8,607 nt of DNA from Candidatus Latescibacterota bacterium. Lineage in GTDB: Bacteria; Latescibacterota; UBA2968; UBA8231. How positions within the stretch are numbered: position 1 is the stretch's first letter; each line of letters starts with the position of its first letter. The notes below the pieces were generated by a model that was given only the letters and a program-made list of their open reading frames with translations, did not search any database and was not told the DNA's origin. The stretch covers positions 1 to 8,607 of the forward strand of contig DPVW01000344.1 in assembly GCA_003529325.1 (NCBI GenBank), written 5' to 3'. Shown piece by piece: positions 1 through 6,842 of this stretch. The position numbers and the translations under genes are program-made.

Positions 1-195
1 CAGTGCGGCTTCTGCACGCCGGGCTTTTTGATGTCACTCGCCGGCCTGGCCGAGGACGGAGGGACACCGAGCTCCGACGAGATCGACGAGCACCTCACCG
101 GCAATTTCTGCAGGTGCACTGGCTACGTCAACATCCGAAAGGCGGCCCGGCAGGCGTTCGGGCTGCCTGATCCCGAAGAGCCAAGTGATGGCTGA
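1..195 (+). CDS. Molybdenum hydroxylase small [2Fe-2S] subunit (CoxS-like), 3' end only
   Basis: This is the C-terminal 64 residues of an open frame that enters from the left edge and stops at TGA 193-195. It begins inside the motif QCGFCTPGF and continues to NFCRCTGYVNI. These are the two paired-cysteine motifs of the helical C-terminal [2Fe-2S] domain of the xanthine dehydrogenase/CO dehydrogenase family. In that family the subunit passes electrons from the molybdenum centre to the FAD subunit. The N-terminal plant-ferredoxin-like domain lies outside the window. The gene overlaps the start of the next gene by 8-11 nt, which implies translational coupling with the large subunit and a shared cytoplasmic complex. 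It was identified by motif and position; its start is not visible. Confidence 0.93.
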   Translation, partial: QCGFCTPGFLMSLAGLAEDGGTPSSDEIDEHLTGNFCRCTGYVNIRKAARQAFGLPDPEEPSDG

Positions 196-2542
196 CGACA
201 ACAGTTCTGGGTTCTTCGGCCGCAGCCTGGCCCGGGTCGAGGACGATCGACTCCTTCGAGGTCAGGGATGCTTCATCGATGATCTTGACATCCCCAATGT
301 TGTCGACATCGCCTTCGTCCGTAGCCCCCACGCCCACGCCCGCATCCTGAGCATCGACGTGACCGCGGCACAAACCATGCCCGGTGTCGTGGCGGTATAC
401 GACGGTGCCAGCGTGGCCGACAGGATCAAACCCCTCACTAACTCAGAGGAACTTCGGGTGCCCGAGGGCATCGCCGCCCTCAACCCCGTCGTCAAGATCC
501 AGCCGGCTCCGATCCTCGCCGTCGACGAAGTCAACTACGTCGGGCAGCCAATCGCCATGATCGTGGCCGAGACGCGCTACCTGGCCGAGGATGCGCTCGA
601 GGTCATTGAGATCGAATACGAAACTCTGCCCGCTGTCCTCGACATGGAGGCCGCCCTTGAGCCCGACGCACCGCTGGCGCTCGAAGGCGAGGTCGACAAC
701 ATCGGCGTCCACGTGCGGCACGGCATCGGAGACGTCGCCGCCGGGATCGCCGCGGCCGCAGCAGTCGTCGACGAAATCTTCGCCACCCAGCGATACGTCG
801 CTGCCCCCATCGAGACTCGGGGCATGGTTGCCCAAAGCGACCCATTTACGGGCGGACTCATGGTGTGGTCGACCACCCAGACACCGCACCGGGTGCGGGA
901 CCACGTCGCCGAGTCCATCGGCCTTTCGGTCGACGATGTGCGAGTCCAATCCGTCGACGTGGGCGGCGGATTCGGCCAGAAGGGAATTCTCGTCGTCGAA
1001 GAACTACTGGTCCCGTTCGCAGCACATGACTTAGACCGAGCGGTACGGTGGATCGCGGATCGTCACGAGAACCTAACTGCCGACGCCCACGCCCGCGAAC
1101 AGGTTCACCACATCACCCTCGCTGCTGACGCCGACGGTTACTTGCTCGCCGTCAAGGACCGAATCATGGTGAACCTCGGATGCCGCAACATGGTCGGCCT
1201 GGTCGTGCCCTACAACTCCTTGTGCCACTTAATCGGGCCCTACAAGGTGCACAACGTCGACCTCGAGGCCACCGGAGTCATCACCAACACCATGTTTACA
1301 TCGCCATATCGAGGAGCAGGACGACCCGAGGCCACCTTCGCCATGGAGCGGGCCATGGACCGACTAGCAGCGAAACTCGGAATGGAACCAACGGAGCTAC
1401 GCGAGCGCAACTTGATCCAGCCCGACGAAATGCCCTACCGCACCGGACTACTCGACCGGCGCGGACTGCCGCAGGAGTTTGACTCGGGCGACTACCCCAA
1501 AATGCTGTCGAAGGCAGTAGACATGATCGGGCTTTCCCAGTTCCGGCAGGAACAAAAGCTAGCTCGACAAGAGGGCCAGCACCTCGGTATTGGCTTCGCC
1601 CTTTACCTGGAGATGACCGGACTGGGGCCGTTCGAAGGGGCCCGCGTTGAGGTCATGCCATCAGGTCGGGTACGGCTCTATACCGGCGCTCCCTCGCAGG
1701 GGCAGGGCCACCGCACCGTCTTCGCCCAACTCCTCGCTGACGCGCTAGGTGTGAATCCGACCGACATCGACGTGGTCGCCGGGGACACAGCCTCGATCCC
1801 CTACGGCGTTGGCACCATCGCTAGCCGAGCGCTTGTGACGGCGGGTAACGCCATCAACCAGGCTGGAGGGCTACTCAAGCAGCGAATCCTGACTCACGCC
1901 GCAGAGTTCCTTGAGGCCGAGGTCTCTGATATGCAGCTCGAGGGCAGCCGAATCAGCGTCAAGGGCACCCCAGCAGTGGGGTTGTCGCTGGCCGAGTTGA
2001 TCCGCACCGTCCCCAAGCTCGTCGGCGGCTCCGGCAGCGACGGTCTTAGCGAGACTTCCTACTTCCAACCACCCAACTACGCAACGGCCAGCGGCCTGCA
2101 CGCTGTGATCATTGAGGTCGACCCCTCCACCGGGCGGCTCGACATCCGTGACTATGTCGTGGTCCACGAGGCTGGCAAGATCGTCAACCCAATGATCGCC
2201 GACGCCCAAGTCATCGGAGGAGTCGGCCAAGGTATCGGCGGCGCGCTAAGCGAACACATGCGGTATGACGATCAGGGCCAACCCATCACCTCTACATTCA
2301 TGGACTACCTATTGCCAGTTTCATCGATGGTGCCCGACATCCGCCTCGACGAGATCGTTTGCCCAAGCCCCACCAACCAGTTGGGCGTCAAAGGTCTGGG
2401 AGAAGGGGGCGCTGTTGGTCCGCCTGCGGCCCTAGCCAACGCGGTCGAAGATGCCCTCCGACCGTTCAACATCATTGTCCGGTCCGGGCCCCTCTCGCCC
2501 AGCCGAATTCGCGATCTGGTGCGCGACCCCAACCACTCCTGA
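185..2542 (+). CDS. Form II CoxL-like molybdopterin-binding large subunit of an aerobic xanthine dehydrogenase/CO dehydrogenase-family hydroxylase
   Basis: The 785-residue protein has the length and layout of a complete molybdenum-hydroxylase large subunit. An N-terminal domain (residues ~10-150, with RVEDDRLLRGQG near the start) precedes the cofactor-binding region. VGGGFGQKG lies at 259-267, SPYRGAGRP at 373-381 and GVKGLGEGG at 734-742. In GEGG the glutamate E740 corresponds to the conserved catalytic base. The 373-380 loop is of the form II type (AYRGAGR-like). It lacks the cysteine of the AYRCSFR loop that binds copper in genuine form I CO dehydrogenase, so CO oxidation is doubtful. An aldehyde or N-heterocycle hydroxylase is more likely; the substrate is unknown. 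The start is GTG 185 or, equally plausible, ATG 188, with GAAGAG at 175-180 as a Shine-Dalgarno 7 nt before the ATG. It overlaps the small-subunit gene and is followed after 57 bp by a dehydratase gene. No medium FAD subunit lies downstream. Confidence 0.93.
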   Translation: MMADDNSSGFFGRSLARVEDDRLLRGQGCFIDDLDIPNVVDIAFVRSPHAHARILSIDVTAAQTMPGVVAVYDGASVADRIKPLTNSEELRVPEGIAALNPVVKIQPAPILAVDEVNYVGQPIAMIVAETRYLAEDALEVIEIEYETLPAVLDMEAALEPDAPLALEGEVDNIGVHVRHGIGDVAAGIAAAAAVVDEIFATQRYVAAPIETRGMVAQSDPFTGGLMVWSTTQTPHRVRDHVAESIGLSVDDVRVQSVDVGGGFGQKGILVVEELLVPFAAHDLDRAVRWIADRHENLTADAHAREQVHHITLAADADGYLLAVKDRIMVNLGCRNMVGLVVPYNSLCHLIGPYKVHNVDLEATGVITNTMFTSPYRGAGRPEATFAMERAMDRLAAKLGMEPTELRERNLIQPDEMPYRTGLLDRRGLPQEFDSGDYPKMLSKAVDMIGLSQFRQEQKLARQEGQHLGIGFALYLEMTGLGPFEGARVEVMPSGRVRLYTGAPSQGQGHRTVFAQLLADALGVNPTDIDVVAGDTASIPYGVGTIASRALVTAGNAINQAGGLLKQRILTHAAEFLEAEVSDMQLEGSRISVKGTPAVGLSLAELIRTVPKLVGGSGSDGLSETSYFQPPNYATASGLHAVIIEVDPSTGRLDIRDYVVVHEAGKIVNPMIADAQVIGGVGQGIGGALSEHMRYDDQGQPITSTFMDYLLPVSSMVPDIRLDEIVCPSPTNQLGVKGLGEGGAVGPPAALANAVEDALRPFNIIVRSGPLSPSRIRDLVRDPNHS

Positions 2543-2599
2543 AACCGGTCAATCGAAAAGACCGCGGACGCCCTCAATTTTGAAAAGTAGGGTGGCGGG

Positions 2600-4309
2600 A
2601 TGGCAGGGAATCATTGGAAACGGGCAAGTCTCGAGTTGCGGGCGGCCGGGTTTGAGCCCGAGACCATCGCGGCGAAGAACACAATCGTTACGGTGGCGGG
2701 GGCCTACACAAACGCCCATCGCTGCAACAACCGGGTCGAGCGCATATCGGACCTGCTGTCGGAGTCGATCGCTTCGCATGGCGGACAAGGGTTGGTCGTT
2801 GGTGCGCCGGCGGTCTCCGATGCTCTCACCCAGGGTTCACCCAATGCCAGCTACAGCCTCGTGTCACGAGACATCATCGCCGACTCGTTCGAGATCGGGC
2901 ATCGGGCCCATCACGGCGAGGCGATGGTTGTCATCTCGGGCTGCGACAAGACGGGCGCAGCCGCGATGATGCCCCTGGCTCGCACCAACGACGTTGGACT
3001 CGTGATCTACCCGGGAACTAGCTCGCCGGGCTGCGTGAACTTTGAGCCATGGGCGTCGAAGGGTAACAACCTGACGATTCTCGACTGGGCCGAGGCACGA
3101 GCGGCGATGCGAGCCGATCGGATCAGCCGAGAGGAATTCGAAGAGGTCGAACGGAACGTGATGCCCGGCAGTGGCACCTGTGGGGCGATGTTTACAGCGA
3201 ACACCATGAGCACCATCACCGAGGCAATGGGGATGATGTTGCCCCGGGGCGCCTCGCATCCGGCCGACTACGACGCCGCGAGCGATATTCACGACGACGT
3301 GAAGGCTCAGGTGGAGGCGACTGCCAAAGCTCTGTACACCCTGATCGAAGCCGACATTCGGCCCCGGGACATCATGAACATGAAGGGCTTCGAGAACGCC
3401 ATCACCACCGCCTACGCGATGGGGGGCTCGACCAACATGTACCTGCATTTGCTGGCGATCGCTCGCGATGCAGAGGTGGCCCTCACCATCGATCGCATCC
3501 AGGAGATCGGCGAGCGGGTGCCGCTCATTGCGAATCTTCAGCCGCACGGTCCGTACTCGATGGTCGCCCTGCACGAACTCGGCGGAGTGCCGGTCGTGAT
3601 GAAGGAGCTCCTCGATAACGGCTTCCTACATGGCGACGCCATGACGGTCACTGGAAAGACTCTCGCTGAGAACCTGGCTGACGTGGCCTCGCTGGCTGAT
3701 TTGGGTGACCAGGACTTGGTGCAACCGGTGTCGGCCCCGGCAGCCCAACCGAACAACCACATCACCGTCCTGCACGGAAATCTGGCTCCGGAGAGTTGTG
3801 TCCTGAAACTGGGAGGCAAGACTCTCGAGACGGGCGACTTCCGCGGAATCGCTAAGGTGTTCGAAAACGAACCGGACGCCATGACGGCCATTCAGTCCGG
3901 AGTCATCGTGCCTGGCGACGTGGTTGTGGTGCGCAACGTCGGCCCCAAGGGCGGCCCGGGTATGCCCGAGATGGTGATGCTCACTATCGAGTTGCAAGGA
4001 CGCGGTTTGGGCAAGGACGTCGCGCTCATCACTGATGGCCGGTTCAGCGGTGTCTCACACGGAATCCTCATCGGACATATTTGCCCCGAGGCGGCCGACG
4101 GCGGTCCGCTCGCAGCGGTGCAGGACGGCGACACAATCATCATCGATCCGGTTAATCGGACTCTTGACGTAGCGATCGACGACAGCGAGTTACAGCGACG
4201 GATGGCGACGATCGGGCCGAGGGACTTGCCAAGCACGATTCCGCAAGGTTCGGTGTTGCGCCGGTACGCCCGACACGTGTCATCGGCTCACTATGGATGT
4301 GTGCAGTAG
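2600..4309 (+). CDS. IlvD/Edd-family [Fe-S] dehydratase (dihydroxy-acid dehydratase-like)
   Basis: The 569-residue protein has the usual IlvD length. Family enzymes remove water from a 2,3-dihydroxy acid or aldonic acid to give a 2-keto acid. Likely cluster cysteines are C42 (AHRCNN), C115 (SGCDKT) and C194 (PGSGTCGAMFTANTM). K117 matches the conserved lysine next to the metal site. GGSTNMYLHLLAIA, GPKGGPGMPEM and TDGRFSGVSHG (478-488, with S483 as the expected catalytic serine) follow in normal order, then CPEAADGGPLA. The C-terminus (SSAHYGCVQ) resembles ordinary DHAD ends. After CDK the sequence is TGAAAMMP, where most family members have a proline-glycine, so it is a divergent paralogue. 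Its neighbours argue for a catabolic role rather than branched-chain amino-acid synthesis. ATG 2600 has a purine-rich AGGGTGG just upstream. The 57-bp gap after the CoxL-like gene suggests co-transcription. The family call is secure, the substrate is not. Confidence 0.92.
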   Translation: MAGNHWKRASLELRAAGFEPETIAAKNTIVTVAGAYTNAHRCNNRVERISDLLSESIASHGGQGLVVGAPAVSDALTQGSPNASYSLVSRDIIADSFEIGHRAHHGEAMVVISGCDKTGAAAMMPLARTNDVGLVIYPGTSSPGCVNFEPWASKGNNLTILDWAEARAAMRADRISREEFEEVERNVMPGSGTCGAMFTANTMSTITEAMGMMLPRGASHPADYDAASDIHDDVKAQVEATAKALYTLIEADIRPRDIMNMKGFENAITTAYAMGGSTNMYLHLLAIARDAEVALTIDRIQEIGERVPLIANLQPHGPYSMVALHELGGVPVVMKELLDNGFLHGDAMTVTGKTLAENLADVASLADLGDQDLVQPVSAPAAQPNNHITVLHGNLAPESCVLKLGGKTLETGDFRGIAKVFENEPDAMTAIQSGVIVPGDVVVVRNVGPKGGPGMPEMVMLTIELQGRGLGKDVALITDGRFSGVSHGILIGHICPEAADGGPLAAVQDGDTIIIDPVNRTLDVAIDDSELQRRMATIGPRDLPSTIPQGSVLRRYARHVSSAHYGCVQ

Positions 4310-4404
4310 TGGGCAAGGTGAAGGCCAACCATGATTTGCCGGACCGCTTGGACTTGCTGAACCAATCTCTCTAGTCGTCCAGCCAGCCCAGAATCTTTCA
4401 ACGC

Positions 4405-5538
4405 TTACCCAGAGCTTCTGAATCGTCCGGGTAGGAGACCCGACACGTCAGCACCGCCGAAGGTTGCGGACGGCTCACCGCCCAACGCCAGGTCGGCCAG
4501 GAGGACGCCGGCACCACGCGATGTGTAGATGCCACATCCCCCCTGACCGACACACCACACGAACGCGGGCTGGTCGGAATCAGGGCCGATCGCCAGCGAG
4601 CGGTCGGGTGTGAAAGTGCGCAGGCCCGCCCAGGCCGAGTTAACGGACCGGATCCCGAGGGTGGTGGCTTCGTTGATCCGCTTGATGGCCAGCGCAACGT
4701 CGAGCTCCGCGGGCTTCGCATCGCAGGGTTTGGATGGGGTCTCGTCTCCCAACGAGCAAAGCATCTGCTCCCCGTCGTGCTTTACGTACCAGTTCTGTCC
4801 GACGTCGGCAGTGAAGGACCAGCCGGTGGCGTCACAGCCGGGACCGTTCACCATGAAGGCGGTTCGTCGGTAGGGCTGCAGGCCGATCGGCTCCACGCCA
4901 GCCCGTGCGGCCACTACGTCACCCCACGCACCGGCGGCGTTCACGACGATGTCGGCGCCGACGTCGCCGTCTGTCGTCTCTAAGCTCCAGCCATTTCCGT
5001 CAGGTCGCGCTGCGTCTACCCTGGCCGAGGTGGTGATCCGACCGCCGCCACGTCGAAAGCCGCGCACGTAGGCTTGATGGAGAGCGCCGACGTCAATATC
5101 GGCGCAGTCCGGTTCGAGGACTGCACGGTGGACGAGCCCGCGGCGGAGCGGCGGGAAGTAGTCCATTGCTTCGTCCACTGTCAACTCCACCGACGGTGAG
5201 GGCAGCAGGCTTCCCTCGGCCAGCAGCTCGTCCATCTGGTCCGACTGGGCTTTCGAGGAGATGTGCATCACCGTTCGAGGCGATAGGAGGGGAGCGTCGA
5301 CCAGGTCTGTCGGGGTGTCGCGCAGGAAGCCGACGCTGGCCCTGGTGAGGATGAGGTTGGGCCTGGTGGTCAGGTTTTCGAGGATGATCGCCGCCGAACG
5401 CCCTGTCGTGTGGTGCGCTAGAACCGGCTCGGCTTCCAGGAGAAACACCTCGGCATCGGGATGTGCTTCGACAAGGTGGTAGGCGGCGCTCACGCCGGCG
5501 ATGCCCCCGCCGACAACCGCTATCCGAACCCCTGTCAT
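4405..5538 (-). CDS. FAD-dependent oxidoreductase, DAO family (D-arginine dehydrogenase-like)
   Basis: The 377-residue protein begins with a Rossmann FAD motif, VVGGGIAG at 8-15, with an acidic residue at the end of the second strand (LLEAE). The rest follows the D-amino-acid dehydrogenase DauA pattern: TGRSAA 45-50, PLLSPR 83-88, ADID..ALHQAYVRGFRR 146-163, NAAGAW 200-205, LQPYRRTAF 220-228, WAGLRTF 303-309 and QGGCGIYTS 332-340. From memory of the Pseudomonas DauA sequence, R224, Y251 and R307 match its R222, Y249 and R305, so the carboxylate-binding core is kept. I51, L56 and V90 replace H48, Y53 and E87. D-arginine itself is therefore an unlikely substrate; another D-amino acid, N-methylated or cyclic imino acid is possible. 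There is no signal peptide or membrane helix. The only sensible start is CAT 5536-5538, with GAAGG abutting the ATG. The gene is divergent from the hydrolase and convergent with the dehydratase. Confidence 0.9.
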   Translation of the reverse strand: MTGVRIAVVGGGIAGVSAAYHLVEAHPDAEVFLLEAEPVLAHHTTGRSAAIILENLTTRPNLILTRASVGFLRDTPTDLVDAPLLSPRTVMHISSKAQSDQMDELLAEGSLLPSPSVELTVDEAMDYFPPLRRGLVHRAVLEPDCADIDVGALHQAYVRGFRRGGGRITTSARVDAARPDGNGWSLETTDGDVGADIVVNAAGAWGDVVAARAGVEPIGLQPYRRTAFMVNGPGCDATGWSFTADVGQNWYVKHDGEQMLCSLGDETPSKPCDAKPAELDVALAIKRINEATTLGIRSVNSAWAGLRTFTPDRSLAIGPDSDQPAFVWCVGQGGCGIYTSRGAGVLLADLALGGEPSATFGGADVSGLLPGRFRSSG

Positions 5539-5562
5539 CCTTCATGCTCACACATGGACGAC

Positions 5563-5574
5563 CACGTTAACGTG
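5563..5574. promoter_or_regulatory. Perfect 12-bp palindrome in a divergent intergenic gap: candidate operator / symmetric bidirectional promoter
   Basis: CACGTTAACGTG is a perfect inverted repeat in the 41-bp space between the divergent FAD oxidoreductase (ATG 5538, minus) and hydrolase (ATG 5580, plus) genes. Because of its symmetry it presents TAACGT, a TAnnnT -10-type hexamer, on both strands: plus 5568-5573, minus 5569-5564. The plus-strand box ends 6 nt before A5580. The minus-strand box would start transcription near 5557, giving a ~20-nt leader carrying GAAGG. A dimeric regulator bound here would block both genes. No regulator gene is visible nearby. The palindrome is seen directly; its promoter and operator roles are inferred. 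Confidence 0.5.
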
Positions 5575-5579
5575 CGGGC

Positions 5580-6530
5580 ATGGATGTAGAGACATACCGG
5601 AATCTTGGTCTTGACGTAAATTTCGTCAGAGACAAAGAAGTCAACGGTCGCAGTAATGCGGAGCTCGCGAATGCGTTCAACACTCCCGGCGATGTGGATT
5701 ACCACCCTTGCCCCGAAGCGCAGCAAGAACCAGATGCCGTTGGCAGGGTGTCTCGCTTCGAAGACTGGCAATCATCGACGGCGTATCCGGGCACAGTCCG
5801 TGACGTGTGGCTGTACGAACCACCTTCTGTGAAAGCTCAGGACTCTTTGGCATTGCTGGTCTTCAACGACGGTGGCAGTTACCTGAAACCTGACGGACCA
5901 GTGCGCGCTGCGCGGGTACTTGACGTTCTCCAGGCCTCAGGCGCCCTTGAGCCGACCGCTGCGGTTTTCGTCTCACCCGGTCGCCCACTCGATGTTCCCT
6001 CTGCCGACTCTCAGTGGGAGATCAACTCCCACCCCGAGGCTCGCGACCAGCGCAGCATTGAATACGACAGCCTGACCGATACCTATGCAAGGTTCGTCGT
6101 TGAGGAGCTCGTTCCATTCGCCGAGCAAGAGATGGATGCGAGAATCAACGATGACCCCTCTCGTCGAGCGATGGCCGGCATCTCAAGTGGCGGCATATGC
6201 GCCTGGACAACAGCATGGCATCGCCCGGACTCCTTCGGCTTAGTGCTCAGCCACTGCGGATCGTTCGTAAACATCCGGGGCGGCCACGCTTGGCCGTATT
6301 TAGTGCGCTCCACCGAAGCGAAACCGATTAAGGCTTTCCTTCAATCAGGTGAGCTGGATGGAGACATCATTTACGGGAATTGGCCCCTAGCGAACAAGCA
6401 GATGGCTGCCGCCCTGCAGTTCGCGGGCTACGACGTTAGGTTCGAGTTTGGGACCGGTGGCCACAACCTCCGCCATGCAGGCGCCCTTTTTGCCGAATCG
6501 CTCCACTGGCTATTCACCGACTCAGCTTAA
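5580..6530 (+). CDS. Enterochelin-esterase-like alpha/beta hydrolase (putative esterase/lactonase)
   Basis: The 316-residue protein belongs to the esterase D/enterochelin esterase type of alpha/beta hydrolase. PGTVRDVWLYEPP precedes the strand LLVFNDGGSYL, whose DGGS supplies the likely oxyanion region. The nucleophile elbow is GISSGG (G200-S202-G204). SGELDGD near 257-262 carries an acid candidate (D260 or D262), and GGHNLRH places the catalytic histidine at H295. There is no signal peptide, so it is probably cytoplasmic. Proteins of this build cleave esters or lactones; the N-terminal sequence YHPCPEAQQEPDAVGRV resembles forms often annotated near sugar-lactone enzymes. No Shine-Dalgarno precedes ATG 5580, and GTGCGGGC directly abuts it. 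A leaderless mRNA starting at A5580 from the TAACGT box is the simplest explanation. The overlapping ATG at 5584 is out of frame. The exact substrate is unknown. Confidence 0.85.
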   Translation: MDVETYRNLGLDVNFVRDKEVNGRSNAELANAFNTPGDVDYHPCPEAQQEPDAVGRVSRFEDWQSSTAYPGTVRDVWLYEPPSVKAQDSLALLVFNDGGSYLKPDGPVRAARVLDVLQASGALEPTAAVFVSPGRPLDVPSADSQWEINSHPEARDQRSIEYDSLTDTYARFVVEELVPFAEQEMDARINDDPSRRAMAGISSGGICAWTTAWHRPDSFGLVLSHCGSFVNIRGGHAWPYLVRSTEAKPIKAFLQSGELDGDIIYGNWPLANKQMAAALQFAGYDVRFEFGTGGHNLRHAGALFAESLHWLFTDSA

Positions 6531-6694
6531 GCGAAGCCGACTAGCCACGATTTCAGGGGGCTTTCAGCTCCTATGGGTAAAGCCTTGCCGCACTCCCCCA
6601 AACACTTAGGTGTCCATATTCACATTTTGCCGAAAAACCGCACTTGTGGCCGTTTAGACACATTCTCTGGTGCCCTAGGAGTGCCCCTAGACCC
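6531..6694. other. Non-coding spacer downstream of the hydrolase gene
   Basis: No credible ORF is present. An imperfect dyad AAACCGC (6635-6641) / GCCGTTT (6649-6655), with one C-C mismatch and a 7-nt loop, is a poor candidate terminator for the hydrolase because its T-run is only three long. Two adjacent 11-mers, GTGCCCTAGGA (6670-6680) and GTGCCCCTAGA (6681-6691), form a near-tandem repeat that also allows a CTAGG/CCTAG hairpin. No integrase site or mobile-element end is recognisable. Confidence 0.5.
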
Positions 6695-6723
6695 AAAAAC
6701 ACCCCCAACAGTCTTGTTAGAGG
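6695..6723 (-). terminator. Intrinsic terminator of the tRNA-Ala transcript
   Basis: On the minus strand CCTCTAACA (6723-6715) and TGTTGGGGG (6710-6702) form a continuous 9-bp stem with two G-U pairs, closed by the tetraloop AGAC (6714-6711). It is followed by TGTTTTT, whose five-T run lies at 6699-6695. It sits 36 nt past the 3' end of the tRNA, in the right orientation to end that transcript. A smaller hairpin, CCTGT-GA-ACAGG (6737-6748), lies in the trailer between them. Confidence 0.7.
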
Positions 6724-6759
6724 GTGGTGGTTTAGGCCTGTGAACAGGGGTTTTGTTTG

Positions 6760-6833
6760 TGGAGCTGATCGGACTCGAACCGACGACCCCCTGCTTGCAA
6801 AGCAGGTGCTCTAGCCAACTGAGCTACAGCCCC
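6760..6833 (-). tRNA. tRNA-Ala, anticodon TGC
   Basis: The minus strand folds into a full cloverleaf of 74 nt including discriminator A73 (6760). The acceptor arm is GGGGCTG/CAGCTCC, containing the G3-U70 wobble pair (6831 with 6763) that is the classic alanine identity element. The D-stem is GCTC/GAGC. The anticodon stem is CCTGC/GCAGG with loop TTTGCAA, whose anticodon TGC (6799-6797) reads GCA and, if modified, other GCN codons. The T-arm is GTCGG-TTCGAGT-CCGAT. The 3' CCA is not encoded (ACAA follows), so the CCA-adding enzyme is needed. A terminator follows at 6695-6723. Confidence 0.98.
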
Positions 6834-6842
6834 AAGGTCCCC

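Noticed and set aside
185..2542. Annotation as a true carbon monoxide dehydrogenase (coxL)
   Set aside because: The active-site loop is of the RGAGR type and lacks the copper-binding cysteine required for CO oxidation in form I enzymes.
2864..3574. Long 236-codon minus-strand ORF opposite the dehydratase
   Set aside because: Antisense open frames are expected in G+C-rich coding DNA; its composition (His/Arg/Val-rich) and lack of motifs mark it as a shadow.
3635..3895. Repeated 13-mer GACGCCATGACGG within the dehydratase gene (near 3638 and 3878)
   Set aside because: Both copies encode ordinary DAMT residues in frame; best explained by codon preference and chance.
4310..4404. Possible terminator between the convergent dehydratase and FAD oxidoreductase genes
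   Set aside because: Only short dyads such as GGCAA/TTGCC with a long loop are present, with no T-run on either strand.
5093..5551. Minus-strand 152-codon ORF overlapping the FAD oxidoreductase, with its ATG upstream of the chosen one
   Set aside because: It is a +1 frame shadow rich in Arg/Pro with no domain pattern; the overlapping frame carries the whole DAO-family motif series.
6551..6572. Hairpin AGGGG/CTCCT just after the hydrolase stop as a terminator
   Set aside because: The stem is five pairs including a G-T, with an 8-nt loop and no following T-run.
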